Source of the DNA: Streptomyces violaceoruber
GTDB taxonomy: Bacteria; Actinomycetota; Actinomycetes; Streptomycetales; Streptomycetaceae
DNA: 28,815 nucleotides
Direction of reading: 5' to 3'
NCBI GenBank assembly: GCA_000720805.1
Contig: JODI01000095.1
Location: 1-28,815, forward strand
A program made the translations under genes and the position numbers. Positions 7,522 through 15,453 of the stretch are shown piece by piece. Within the stretch, counting starts at the first letter, position 1, and the number at the start of each line of letters is the position of its first letter. Under the pieces are notes generated by a model. That model made no database searches, was not told the origin of the DNA, and saw only the letters and a list, made by a program, of their open reading frames with translations.

Positions 7522-8535
7522 CTACGCTCGCTGGCCGAACAGCTCCCGCAGGACGTCCTCCATGGTGACGAGACCCGTGAGCCGGCCGTCGGACCCCAGC
7601 ACGGCGGCCAGATGCGTACGGCTGCCCCGCATCGCGGTGAGGACGTCGTCCAGCGGTGTGCTCTCCCGCACCCGGGCGATCGCCCGCATCTCCCGCAGCT
7701 GGAACGGCAGGTCCCGCGGGGTCTTGTCCAGCGCGTCCTTGACGTGCAGGTAGCCGATGATCCGCCGCCCCTCGTCCACCACGGGGAAGCGGGAGTAGCC
7801 GGTCTCGGCCGACAGCACCTCCAGCTGCTCGGGCGTGGCACCCAGGTACACGTAGGCAATCCGGTCCAGCGGCAGCACCACGTCCCGCACCGGCCGGCGC
7901 CCCAGCTCCAGCGCGTCCCGCAGCCGTTCCTGCGCACGGTCGTCGATCAGGCCGGCCTCGCCGGAGTCCCGCACGATCCGGGCCAGTTCGGCGTCCGAGA
8001 AGGTGGCTGTGACCTCGTCCTTCGCCTCGACCCGGAGGAGCTTGAGCAGGGCGTTCGCGAAGGCGTTTACCGTGAAGATCACCGGGCGCAGTGCCCGGGA
8101 CAGGGCGACCAGCGGCGGCCCGAGGAGCAACGCGCTGCGTACCGGCTCCGCGAGCGCGATGTTCTTCGGCACCATCTCGCCGAGCAGCATGTGCAGATAC
8201 GTCGCGAGGGTGAGCGCGATCACGAAGGAGACCACGTGCCCGGCGCTCTCGGGGACCCCGACCGCGTGGAACACGGGTTCCAGCAGGTGCGCGATCGCGG
8301 GTTCCGCGACGACACCCAGCACCAGGGTGCACAGCGTGATGCCGAGCTGTGCGGCGGCCATCAGCGCGGACACGTGCTGCAGCCCCCACAGCACGCTCTT
8401 CGCCCGCCGGTCGCCCTGGTCGGCATGCGGCTCGATCTGGCTGCGGCGTACGGAGATCAGCGCGAACTCGGCGCCGACGAAGAAGGCGTTGACGACCAGG
8501 GTCGCCAGACCGATCAGCAACTGGACGGCGGTCAC
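7522..8535 (-). CDS. CNNM/CorC-type membrane protein with CBS pair
   Basis: Predicted Mg2+/Co2+ efflux or magnesium-homeostasis protein of 337 aa (DUF21 plus CBS family). The DUF21/CNNM transmembrane domain spans residues 1 to about 190, with about three to four membrane segments and the family motifs FVGAEFALIS, AAQLGITLCTLVLG and GEMVPKNIAL. Two CBS domains follow (about 205-337; SRFPVVDEG, GYLHVKDAL, GLVTMEDVLRELFG). Unlike its neighbour it lacks the C-terminal CorC_HlyC domain. The GTG start at 8535 overlaps the upstream gene's stop by four bases (GTGA), so the two paralogues are translationally coupled and may form a heteromeric complex. Confidence 0.93.
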   Translation of the reverse strand: MTAVQLLIGLATLVVNAFFVGAEFALISVRRSQIEPHADQGDRRAKSVLWGLQHVSALMAAAQLGITLCTLVLGVVAEPAIAHLLEPVFHAVGVPESAGHVVSFVIALTLATYLHMLLGEMVPKNIALAEPVRSALLLGPPLVALSRALRPVIFTVNAFANALLKLLRVEAKDEVTATFSDAELARIVRDSGEAGLIDDRAQERLRDALELGRRPVRDVVLPLDRIAYVYLGATPEQLEVLSAETGYSRFPVVDEGRRIIGYLHVKDALDKTPRDLPFQLREMRAIARVRESTPLDDVLTAMRGSRTHLAAVLGSDGRLTGLVTMEDVLRELFGQRA

Positions 8536-9866
8536 GGGCCCTCCACCTCCGTCCCGTCCTCGTGCAGCGGTGCGTGCAGCAGCAGTCGCGCGGCCCGGCG
8601 GCCCGACGCGTCGACGACGTCCAGCCGCCAGCCCCCGACCTCGATCCGGTCGCCGACAGCGGGTATCCGGCCGAGCTCGGTGGCGATGAGGCCGGCCAGT
8701 GTCTCGTACGGCCCCTCGGGTGTCCGCAGGCCGACGCGGGCGAGCTGGTCGGTGCGGGCGGAGCCGTCGGCGGAGTAGAGGGTGCGGCCCTCGTCGTCGC
8801 TGCCGGCCGGGGCCAGGTCGGGTGTCTCGTGCGGGTCGTGCTCGTCGCGCACCTCGCCGACGACCTCCTCGACGATGTCCTCCAGCGTGGCCACGCCCGC
8901 CGTGCCGCCGTACTCGTCGATGACGACGGCCATCGTCCGCTTGCCGGACAGCCGGTCAAGCAGCCGGTCGACGGTGAGCGACTCCGGGACCAGGAGCGGC
9001 TCGCGCATCAGCTCCGCGACCGGGACCCGGGGCCGGCGCTCGGCGGGTACCGCCAGGACGTCCTTGACGTGAGCGGTGCCCACGACCGAGTCGAGGTTGC
9101 CGCGGTAGACCGGGAACCGGGACAGGCCCGTGGCCCGGGTCGCGTTCGCCACGTCCTCGCAGGTCGCCTGGACGTCGAGGGCGATGACCTGCACACGCGG
9201 GGTCATCACGTTCTCGGCGGTCAGGTCGGCGAGGTTCAGCGTCCGCACGAACAGCTCGGCGGTGTCCGGCTCCAGGGCGCCCTCCCGGGCGGAGTGCCGG
9301 GCCAGCGCGGCCAGCTCCTGGGGTCCGCGCGCGGAGGCCAGCTCCTCGGCGGGCTCCAGCCCGAACAGCCGTACGGCACGGTTGGCTGTGTTGTTGAGGT
9401 GGGTGATGAAGGGACGGAAGGCCGCGCTGAACCAGCGCTGGGCGTTGCCGACCCGCTTGGCCACGCCCAGCGGCGAGGAGATCGCCCAGTTCTTGGGCAC
9501 CAGCTCGCCGACGACCATCAGGAACACGGTCGACAGGGCCGTACCAAGCACCAGCGCCAGTGAGCTCGCGGTGGAGCGCGAGAGGCCGACGGCTTCCAGC
9601 GGGCCCGCGATCAGCACGGCGATCGACGGCTCGGCGAGCATGCCGACCACCAGGTTGGTGACCGTGATGCCGAGCTGCGCGCCGGAGAGCTGGAAGGTCA
9701 GGTTCCGTACCGCCTTCAGGGCCCCGGCCGCCCCCCGCTCACCGCGCTCGGCGGCGCCTTCCAGCTGGCCGCGGTCGACGGTGGTCAGCGAGAACTCCGC
9801 GGCGACGAAGGCACCACAGGCGAGCGAGAGCAGGATCGCCACCAGGAGGAGGAGCACTTCGGTCAT
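8532..9866 (-). CDS. CNNM/CorC-type membrane protein with CBS pair and CorC_HlyC domain
   Basis: Predicted divalent-cation transporter or regulator of 444 aa. The N-terminal DUF21 domain (about 1-200) has FVAAEFSLTTVDR, SGAQLGITVTNLVVGM and GELVPKNWAI. A CBS pair follows (about 205-340; SRFPVYRG, GTAHVKDVL, VVIDEYGGTAGVATLEDIVEEVVGEV), then a CorC_HlyC transporter-associated domain (about 355-440; LAGLIATELGRIPAVGDRIEVGGWRLDVVDASGRR). The start is the ATG at 9866, preceded by a strong GGAGGTGA. It is the first gene of an operon with the shorter paralogue and probably the SGNH hydrolase. Older databases call the family hemolysin, which is not a supported function. Confidence 0.95.
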   Translation of the reverse strand: MTEVLLLLVAILLSLACGAFVAAEFSLTTVDRGQLEGAAERGERGAAGALKAVRNLTFQLSGAQLGITVTNLVVGMLAEPSIAVLIAGPLEAVGLSRSTASSLALVLGTALSTVFLMVVGELVPKNWAISSPLGVAKRVGNAQRWFSAAFRPFITHLNNTANRAVRLFGLEPAEELASARGPQELAALARHSAREGALEPDTAELFVRTLNLADLTAENVMTPRVQVIALDVQATCEDVANATRATGLSRFPVYRGNLDSVVGTAHVKDVLAVPAERRPRVPVAELMREPLLVPESLTVDRLLDRLSGKRTMAVVIDEYGGTAGVATLEDIVEEVVGEVRDEHDPHETPDLAPAGSDDEGRTLYSADGSARTDQLARVGLRTPEGPYETLAGLIATELGRIPAVGDRIEVGGWRLDVVDASGRRAARLLLHAPLHEDGTEVEGP

Positions 9867-10033
9867 CGGTTCACCTCCGTCCCATGATCGGACAGGGCGG
9901 GGAGGATCGCGCGATGTCGCGTACTGGTACTGGGAGGCTCGCCCATGGGCGGACGCTCACACCTTTCATGGAGGACCGAGTGGCCCTCCAAGGGTAAAGG
10001 ATGGGCAAAGGAGTGTGGGCGGCGGCCCCCGCG
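9867..10033. promoter_or_regulatory. Intergenic region upstream of the CNNM operon
   Basis: This 167-bp gap lies between the stop of the GNAT gene and the start of the first CNNM gene, both on the minus strand. It must carry the CNNM promoter unless the operon is read from further upstream. Only the ribosome site GGAGGTGA next to 9866 is clear. I see no convincing terminator, riboswitch or repeat, and in particular nothing that I can identify as an M-box magnesium riboswitch. Confidence 0.4.
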
Positions 10034-10459
10034 CTACTCGGTGAGCGGCTTCACCCACCGCCGCCACCGCTCCTCGGGCGAGTATCCGGCGGCCCGCCAG
10101 GCATGGTGGGCCGTTTCGTTGCGGGTGAGCACCATCGCGTCCCCGCGGCGCCCTCCCAGTCGTACGAAGCGCTCCTCGGCGGCCGTCAGCAGGGCGCCCC
10201 CGATGCCTCGGCGGCGCCGGTCCGGGTGCACCGCGAGCCGGTACAGATGGCAGCGCCAGCCGTCGAAGCCCGCGATCACCGTGCCGACCAGTTCCCCGTC
10301 CAGCTCCGCGAGGATCAGCGCCTCGGGGTCCCGGACGACCAGCCGCTCCACGCCGCTCCGGTCGTCGGAGATGCTCGTGCCCTCGGCGGCCACCTTCCAG
10401 AAGGCCAGTACGGTGTCGAGGTCGTCGGGCGTAGCGGCCCGTATCCGCAGCTCAGTCAT
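10034..10459 (-). CDS. GNAT-family N-acetyltransferase
   Basis: Single-domain acetyl-CoA-dependent acyltransferase of 141 aa. The acetyl-CoA pyrophosphate loop is clear: YRLAVHPDRRRRGIGGALL, with R-R-G-I-G-G matching Q/R-x-x-G-x-G/A. It follows the beta-4 strand LVGTVIAGFDGW and is followed by the C-terminal part HHAWRAAGYSPEE. The ATG at 10459 starts MTELRIRAATPDDLD, the canonical N-terminal strand and helix. The substrate is unknown. It is 92 bp downstream of the luciferase-like oxidoreductase, with no evident functional link. Confidence 0.93.
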   Translation of the reverse strand: MTELRIRAATPDDLDTVLAFWKVAAEGTSISDDRSGVERLVVRDPEALILAELDGELVGTVIAGFDGWRCHLYRLAVHPDRRRRGIGGALLTAAEERFVRLGGRRGDAMVLTRNETAHHAWRAAGYSPEERWRRWVKPLTE

Positions 10460-10551
10460 ATCGCGATCCCATCACACGGCCCGGACGGGGATGCGGAATT
10501 CCGTCATTCGGACAGTCGCCGGCGCCACCCACGCGACCGCCATCGCGTCCC

Positions 10552-11442
10552 TCACCGGCCCCGCAACTGCGCCATCACCGGAGCGAACGCCTCCATGTAC
10601 GGCTCCAGCACCGTCAGATACGTGAAGCCGTACCGCTCCCGCTGCGCCAGTACCTTGCGGACGATCTGCTCCAGGGCGCCGACAAGAAGGAGCGGCAGCT
10701 CCAGGGCCTCCGCCACGGTCAGGTCCGGTACCCGGTCCACGAGGGGCCGCACCACCGTCTCGCGGTCCTCGGTGACGGCCACCATCTGCAGGAGCAGGTT
10801 CAGTTCTGCCGGTTCCGTGCGGCCCTGGGCCAACTCCCGGTACCTGGCCAGCCGTTCGTCGAGCTCCTCGGGGGTGATCGGCAGTATCTTCCCCGCCGTG
10901 TTCCCCGGCACCGGGCGCGCGCCGGTGAAGGCCGCGATGTCCGCCCGCTCGGCGGTCAGCCGCAGCACGCGGTCGCCGTTGCCGCCGATCATCAACGGGA
11001 CACGCGGCTGCTGCACCGGCTGCGGCTGATGGTCGGGGGAACCCAGCAGCCGCTCCAACTCGACCACGGTGCGCCGCAGATGGTCCACGCGCTCGCCCGG
11101 CGAGCCGTACGGCAGTCCGGCCGTGTCGTGCTCCGCCTGTACGTAGCCCGTGCCCAGCCCCAGCTCCAGCCGCCCGCCGGTCAGCGCGTCCGTGGTGGCG
11201 ACCTCGCGGGCCAGCAGAGCCGGGTTCCAGAAACCGGCGTTGAGCACGAACGTGCCCAGCCGTGGCCGTTCCGTCGCCTCCGCCGCCGCGATCAGCGCCG
11301 GGAACGGCGCGACCATGCCGAGATGGTCGGGGACCAGGATCACGTCGTAGCCGAGTTCCTCCGCCCGCCGGCACTTGGCGCGCCACTCCCCGGCCGGGGC
11401 GGGAACGATCATGCTGACGCCGAAACGGAACGGACGGGACAT
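10552..11442 (-). CDS. LLM-class F420-dependent oxidoreductase
   Basis: Luciferase-like (beta/alpha)8 monooxygenase or dehydrogenase of 296 aa. The N-terminus FRFGVSMIVP, the strand YDVILVPDHLG, the core ATTDALTGGRLELGLGTGY and VPLMIGGNGDRVLRLTAERADI are characteristic of the actinobacterial F420-dependent subgroup. The cofactor preference (F420 rather than FMN) is inferred from family resemblance only. The start is the ATG at 11442, with GAGGAG well placed. No substrate or pathway can be inferred from the neighbours. Confidence 0.92.
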   Translation of the reverse strand: MSRPFRFGVSMIVPAPAGEWRAKCRRAEELGYDVILVPDHLGMVAPFPALIAAAEATERPRLGTFVLNAGFWNPALLAREVATTDALTGGRLELGLGTGYVQAEHDTAGLPYGSPGERVDHLRRTVVELERLLGSPDHQPQPVQQPRVPLMIGGNGDRVLRLTAERADIAAFTGARPVPGNTAGKILPITPEELDERLARYRELAQGRTEPAELNLLLQMVAVTEDRETVVRPLVDRVPDLTVAEALELPLLLVGALEQIVRKVLAQRERYGFTYLTVLEPYMEAFAPVMAQLRGR

Positions 11443-11488
11443 GAACTCTCCTCAGCGGAAGGCGACTTGAGTACCCCGGCCGATTCCA

Positions 11489-14056
11489 TCACTCGTGCGC
11501 GATGGCCGCCAGCACGTTCATGCGGGAGGCACGCAACGCGGGCAGCAGCGCCGCCACCACCCCCACCACCGCCGAGCCGACCACCACCGCGACGATCGTG
11601 GTCCAGGGAACCGAGAACGCGGTCAGGCCCTGCAGAGCCAGCACCTGCTGGATGCACACGCCCCACACCAGCCCCAGTGCGAGTCCCAGCACCGCGCCGA
11701 ACACAGCGATCACCACCGACTCCAGCCGGATCATGCGGCGCAGCTGACGCCTGGCGAGCCCGATGGCGCGCAGCAGCCCGATCTCCCGGGTGCGCTCGAC
11801 GACCGACAGGGCAAGGGTGTTGACCACGCCGAGCACCGCGATGACGATCGCCAGCCCGAGCAGCGCGTACACCAGGTAGAGCAGGACCGCGATCTGGTCG
11901 TGGATCAGTTTCTTGTAGTCGGCCAGGTCGCGCACCTGCACCTGCGGATAAGGGTCGAGCGTCCGCTCAAGGTTGGTGCGCAGCTCGTCGTCGCTCGTCC
12001 CGGAGGCGGCGTTCACGTACAGCGCGGAGTCCTGGCCGGCCGGCGCGAACTTCTCCAGCGTGGCCAGGCCGAAGTACAGGCCGCCCTCGGTGCCGAACCC
12101 CTCGGCGGAGTCCTGGTCGGTGAGGGCGCCCACCGTCAGTCGGGTGGTGCGTCCGCCCTGGAACTCGACGGGGACGGTGCTGCCGACGCGTGCGTCGTGG
12201 TCGCGCGCGAAGTCCCGGTCCATGGCGATGCGGCCGGCCGCGAGCGCCGCGGGGGTGTCGCCCTGGGCGTACGTGATGTGCGCGACCTCGTCGAGCCGCG
12301 GGTCGTAGGCCGCGGCGGTCGTCTCGACCCGGTCGCCGTCCGGCAGCCGTACCGCGACCGGAGTGAAACGCGACCGTACGACGAGCCCGGCGCCCGGGGT
12401 GTCGCGCACCGCGTCGGTGAGCTCCTCGGGGAAGGGCAGGAAGTTGCTGTTCTGGATCACGTAGTCGGCGCCCAGGGTCCTGTCGATCTGCTGGTCGAAG
12501 GACTTGGTCATCGACGCGCTCGCCACCGACATCCCGCCGACCAGCGCCAGGCCCACCATCAGGGCGGCCGCGGTGGCGCCGGTGCGGCGGGGGTTGCGCA
12601 GGGCGTTGCGCTGGCTCATCCGGCCGACGGACCCGAACAGCGCCGGGAAGGCCCCGCCGAGGACCCGGATCACCGGCCGCACCAGCAGCGGGCCCGCGAT
12701 CACCGTGGCCAGCAGGGTCAGGACGACACCGAGGCCCAGCAGCGAGGCCGCCGAAGCGGTTCTGGACGCGGTGACACAGCCCACGAGCGCGGCCGCACCG
12801 AGTGCCCCCACCACGGCGCCGACGATCGCGCGTGTCCGCAGGGGCTTGCCGATCCCGGCGATCTCGGCGTCCGCGAGGGCCGCCATCGGCGAGACGCCGG
12901 CCGCCCGCCGGGCCGGCAGATACGCGGCGACGAAGGTGACACCCACGCCGACGACGTACGCCGCCACGGGCGTGCCCCAGCCGATGACCATCTCGCTCGA
13001 CTTGATGTTCATGCCGAACGTGTTCATCAGCGTGATCAGCCCGGCCGCCAGCCCGATGCCGGTGGCCAGGCCCAGGGTGGAGCCGACCAGGCCGAGCAGC
13101 AGCGCCTCGGTGAGGACCGAGCGGCGGACCTGGCGCCGGTCGGCGCCGAGCGCGCGCAGCAGGCCCAGTTCCCGGGTGCGCTGGGCGATCAGCATCGAGA
13201 AGGTGTTGACGATGAGGAAGACCCCGACCAGCACGGCGATTCCGGCGAAGCCGAGCATCACGTACTTGATGACGTCGAGGAATCCGCCCAGCTGGTCGAC
13301 GTCCGACTTGGCCTGCTCGTCGGCGGTCCGGAACTCGTAGCGGTGCGCGCCGACCGCGGCGGCCACCCGCTGCTTCAGCTGGGCGTCGCTGACACCTTCG
13401 GCGGCGTCGACCGAGATGCTGGTGGCGGCCCGCGGGTTGCCCAGCAGCTTCTGCTGCGCGGTCGGGGTGTCCAGGAAGAGCAGCGCGGCACCGGGGTTCG
13501 TGGTGGTGAACGTGGCGATGCCGACGACCCGGACCTTGAACGAGCCCGGTCCCGCGATCACCGTGAGCGTGTCCCCGATCCGCACGTGCTTGCGGTCGGC
13601 GGACTCCGAGTCCAGCAGCGCCTCGGCCGGTCCGCGCGGGGCGTGACCGGAGGTGAGCTCGACGGGGCTGCGCTGGTCGGGGCTCCAGTCGGTGCCGATG
13701 GTGGGGGCGCCGGTGGTCGGGCCGACGGACTCGTTGTCGCTGTCGACGACGGTGATGTTCTGGACCTCGGCGTCCGCACGCGCGTCGGCGACCCCGTCGA
13801 TCCGGGCCACCCGCTCGGCGAGCGCGGCCGGCAGCGTGGCTGTCATGCCCGAGGGCACCCCCTCCTTGAGGGTCTCCTTCGGGCTGACCGTGACATCGGG
13901 CGCGGTCGAGGCGAAGAGCCGGTCGAAGGTCCGGCTGAGCGTGTCGGAGAAGATCAGGCTGCCCGCGACGAACGCCACGGACAGTACGACGGCCAGCGCG
14001 GAGAGCAGCAGGCGTCCCTTGTGCGCGAGGAAGCTGCGGAGCGTCGCCTTCAGCAC
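11489..14056 (-). CDS. FtsX/MacB-type ABC transporter permease
   Basis: Large permease of 855 aa with two copies of the FtsX-like core, the tandem arrangement usual in Actinobacteria. An N-terminal membrane helix (residues about 13-35) is followed by an extracytoplasmic MacB_PCD-like domain. A first FtsX domain of three to four helices starts near residue 260, with QRTRELGLLRALGADRRQVRRSVLTEA, and there is a central membrane segment near 400-460. A second extracytoplasmic region and a second FtsX domain follow near 730-855, with ERTREIGLLRAIGLARRQLRRMI. The start at 14056 lies 3 bp after the ATPase stop. Such pairs export lipids, peptides or drugs or act as mechanotransmission machines; the substrate is unknown. 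Confidence 0.95.
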   Translation of the reverse strand: MLKATLRSFLAHKGRLLLSALAVVLSVAFVAGSLIFSDTLSRTFDRLFASTAPDVTVSPKETLKEGVPSGMTATLPAALAERVARIDGVADARADAEVQNITVVDSDNESVGPTTGAPTIGTDWSPDQRSPVELTSGHAPRGPAEALLDSESADRKHVRIGDTLTVIAGPGSFKVRVVGIATFTTTNPGAALLFLDTPTAQQKLLGNPRAATSISVDAAEGVSDAQLKQRVAAAVGAHRYEFRTADEQAKSDVDQLGGFLDVIKYVMLGFAGIAVLVGVFLIVNTFSMLIAQRTRELGLLRALGADRRQVRRSVLTEALLLGLVGSTLGLATGIGLAAGLITLMNTFGMNIKSSEMVIGWGTPVAAYVVGVGVTFVAAYLPARRAAGVSPMAALADAEIAGIGKPLRTRAIVGAVVGALGAAALVGCVTASRTASAASLLGLGVVLTLLATVIAGPLLVRPVIRVLGGAFPALFGSVGRMSQRNALRNPRRTGATAAALMVGLALVGGMSVASASMTKSFDQQIDRTLGADYVIQNSNFLPFPEELTDAVRDTPGAGLVVRSRFTPVAVRLPDGDRVETTAAAYDPRLDEVAHITYAQGDTPAALAAGRIAMDRDFARDHDARVGSTVPVEFQGGRTTRLTVGALTDQDSAEGFGTEGGLYFGLATLEKFAPAGQDSALYVNAASGTSDDELRTNLERTLDPYPQVQVRDLADYKKLIHDQIAVLLYLVYALLGLAIVIAVLGVVNTLALSVVERTREIGLLRAIGLARRQLRRMIRLESVVIAVFGAVLGLALGLVWGVCIQQVLALQGLTAFSVPWTTIVAVVVGSAVVGVVAALLPALRASRMNVLAAIAHE

Positions 14057-14059
14057 GGG

Positions 14060-14986
14060 TCAGTCCTTGCCGGGAGTGCCGTCGGACGTGATGCCTCCGT
14101 CTCGGGCCGCCCCTTCTGCGGGCGCCGCCTCTTCTCCGGGTACCGTCTCTTCTCCGGGTACCGTCTCTTCTCCGGGTACCGCCTCTTCTCCGGGTGCCCC
14201 GTCGAACGGGGCCCGGCTCACGTCGAACCGCTTCATCCGTTCGAGCACCGCCTCCGCCGTCGGCCGCTCCATCTCGTCGACGATCCGCCCGTCCGCGAGG
14301 AAGAGCACCAGGTCGGAGTGGGCGGCGGCGCCCGGGTCGTGGGTGACCATGACGACGGTCTGCCCGAGTTGGTCGACGGCCTCACGCAGGAACCCGAGGA
14401 CCTCCAGGCCCGCCCGTGAGTCCAGGTTGCCGGTCGGCTCGTCCGCGAAGATCAGCTCGGGCCGGGAGGCCAGCGCCCGCGCGCACGCCACCCGCTGCTG
14501 CTGGCCGCCGGAGAGCTGGGACGGCCGGTGCCCCAGCCGGTCTCGCAGTCCCAGCGTGTCGATGACCTGGTCGAGCCACTTCTCGTCGGCCTTCTTGCCG
14601 GCGATGTCCATCGGCAGGGTGATGTTCTCGGCCGCGTTGAGCGTCGGGATCAGATTGAACGACTGGAACATGAACCCGATCCGGTCCCGCCGCAGCCGGG
14701 TCAGCTCACGATCCTTCAGCCCCGTGATCTCGGTGTCGCCGAGCCACACCTGCCCGGCCGAGACCGTGTCGAGCCCGGCGAGGCAGTGCATCAGCGTGGA
14801 CTTTCCCGAGCCGGACGGCCCCATGACCGCGGTGAACCGGCCGCGCGCGATGTCCACGTCCACCGAGTCCAGGGCCAGCACGGTCGTCTCGCCCGAGCCG
14901 TACGCCTTGGTCAGGCCGCGGGCGCGGGCGGCGATCCCGTCGGCCGACGCCTGACCCGGCACATACTGAGCAGCAGGGGTGGACAA
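14060..14986 (-). CDS. ABC transporter ATP-binding protein, MacB/LolD type
   Basis: ATPase partner of the permease, 308 aa. Walker A GPSGSGKST is at residues 56-64, the Q-loop in FMFQSFNLIPTL, the signature LSGGQQQRV, Walker B LIFADEPTGNLDS and the H-loop in VMVTHD. The start is a TTG at 14986, preceded by AGGAGG at ideal spacing and giving LSTPAAQYVPGQ. The longer frame upstream is non-coding leader. Beyond the usual end (about residue 270) is an acidic tail with hexapeptide repeats of the form VPGEET, encoded by an 18-bp minisatellite. It is first in the operon, followed by the permease. Confidence 0.95.
   Translation of the reverse strand: MSTPAAQYVPGQASADGIAARARGLTKAYGSGETTVLALDSVDVDIARGRFTAVMGPSGSGKSTLMHCLAGLDTVSAGQVWLGDTEITGLKDRELTRLRRDRIGFMFQSFNLIPTLNAAENITLPMDIAGKKADEKWLDQVIDTLGLRDRLGHRPSQLSGGQQQRVACARALASRPELIFADEPTGNLDSRAGLEVLGFLREAVDQLGQTVVMVTHDPGAAAHSDLVLFLADGRIVDEMERPTAEAVLERMKRFDVSRAPFDGAPGEEAVPGEETVPGEETVPGEEAAPAEGAARDGGITSDGTPGKD
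14114..14198 (-). repeat. 18-bp coding minisatellite in ABC ATPase tail
   Basis: Three near-identical 18-bp units start at 14132, 14150 and 14168, each beginning TTCTCCGGGTACCG on the plus strand. They are flanked by one degenerate unit at 14114 and a partial one at 14186. Each encodes a PGEE-containing hexapeptide on the minus strand. The near identity of the central copies suggests recent slippage, so the copy number may vary between strains. Confidence 0.85.
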
Positions 14987-15004
14987 GACTGCCTCCTCGC
15001 TCCT

Positions 15005-15063
15005 GGACGTAGGACTTTTCTGTCGCTTTCGGGACGTACGACGTTTCCGTCCGGGAGAGCCTA
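15005..15063 (-). promoter_or_regulatory. Leader of the MacB-type operon with a 20-bp direct repeat
   Basis: Two direct repeats, GGACGTAGGACTTTTCTGTC (15005-15024) and GGACGTACGACGTTTCCGTC (15032-15051), match at 17 of 20 positions and start 27 bp apart. A possible minus-strand -10 box TAGGCT lies at 15063 to 15058. If it is used, the repeats would be at or just after the transcription start, where they could be operator half-sites or a transcript structure. The function is unproven. Confidence 0.55.
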
Positions 15064-15173
15064 GTGTGATCCGGCCCACACCCGGTATCCCCCGTGGGTC
15101 CCGGGCGGTCTCCACCCCAGGTCGGGCCCCTGATACCCGTGTAAGGGGCAACTTCCACCCATGGGATGAGCTC

Positions 15174-15209
15174 TTGCCGGTGCTAGCAAGGGAGCGCTAG
15201 CTTCGAGGT
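15174..15209 (+). promoter_or_regulatory. Promoter/operator of the RHH-Fic pair
   Basis: Two copies of the palindromic hexamer GCTAGC (15182-15187 and 15196-15201) are spaced 14 bp centre to centre, just before the RHH gene. A -35-like TTGCCG (15174-15179) and a -10-like TAGCTT (15198-15203) flank them with 18-bp spacing. The second hexamer therefore overlaps the -10 box, and the predicted start site coincides with the ATG at 15210, giving a leaderless message. This is the layout expected for autorepression by a ribbon-helix-helix dimer. Confidence 0.65.
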
Positions 15210-15449
15210 ATGGCGAAGACCCAGCTGAACGTACGGGTGGACGAGGGCACGGCCCGCGCCGCGCGCGAACGCGCCCTGGCCCGCGGGATGAGCGTCAACC
15301 GCTACATCGAGGAGCTGGTCCGGCAGGACACCGGCGAGGTCGGCCACACCTTCGTGGAGGCCGCCGCCGACTTCATGAAGAGTTACGAGACCGTCTTCGT
15401 CGAGGAGTTCGGCGCCGAGCGCGAGGGTGCGCGCGAAGGTCGCCGCTGA
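15210..15449 (+). CDS. Ribbon-helix-helix (CopG/Arc-type) antitoxin-like protein
   Basis: Small protein of 79 aa. The N-terminal beta strand TQLNVRVDE and the two helices (GTARAARERALARG, then SVNRYIEELVRQ) form a ribbon-helix-helix DNA-binding domain. The C-terminal half is acidic (VEEFGAEREG) and would be the partner-binding arm. The start is the ATG at 15210, immediately after a promoter with repeated GCTAGC hexamers that it probably binds. The next gene encodes a Fic/Doc-fold protein, so this looks like the antitoxin of a type II toxin-antitoxin-like pair. Confidence 0.85.
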   Translation: MAKTQLNVRVDEGTARAARERALARGMSVNRYIEELVRQDTGEVGHTFVEAAADFMKSYETVFVEEFGAEREGAREGRR

Positions 15450-15453
15450 TCCG

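Noticed and set aside
6584..8959. 791-codon open frame on the minus strand
   Set aside because: It is a shadow of the SGNH and CNNM genes in another frame. It is rich in Arg, Ala and Gly with no family motif, as expected for high-GC DNA.
9867..10033. Magnesium riboswitch upstream of the CNNM/CorC genes
   Set aside because: Cation-homeostasis genes made this worth looking for, but I see no conserved M-box blocks or long leader structure.
11495..14419. 974-codon open frame on the plus strand
   Set aside because: It is antisense to the FtsX-type permease and its ATPase, with composition dominated by Arg, Gly, Asp and Gln and no domain.
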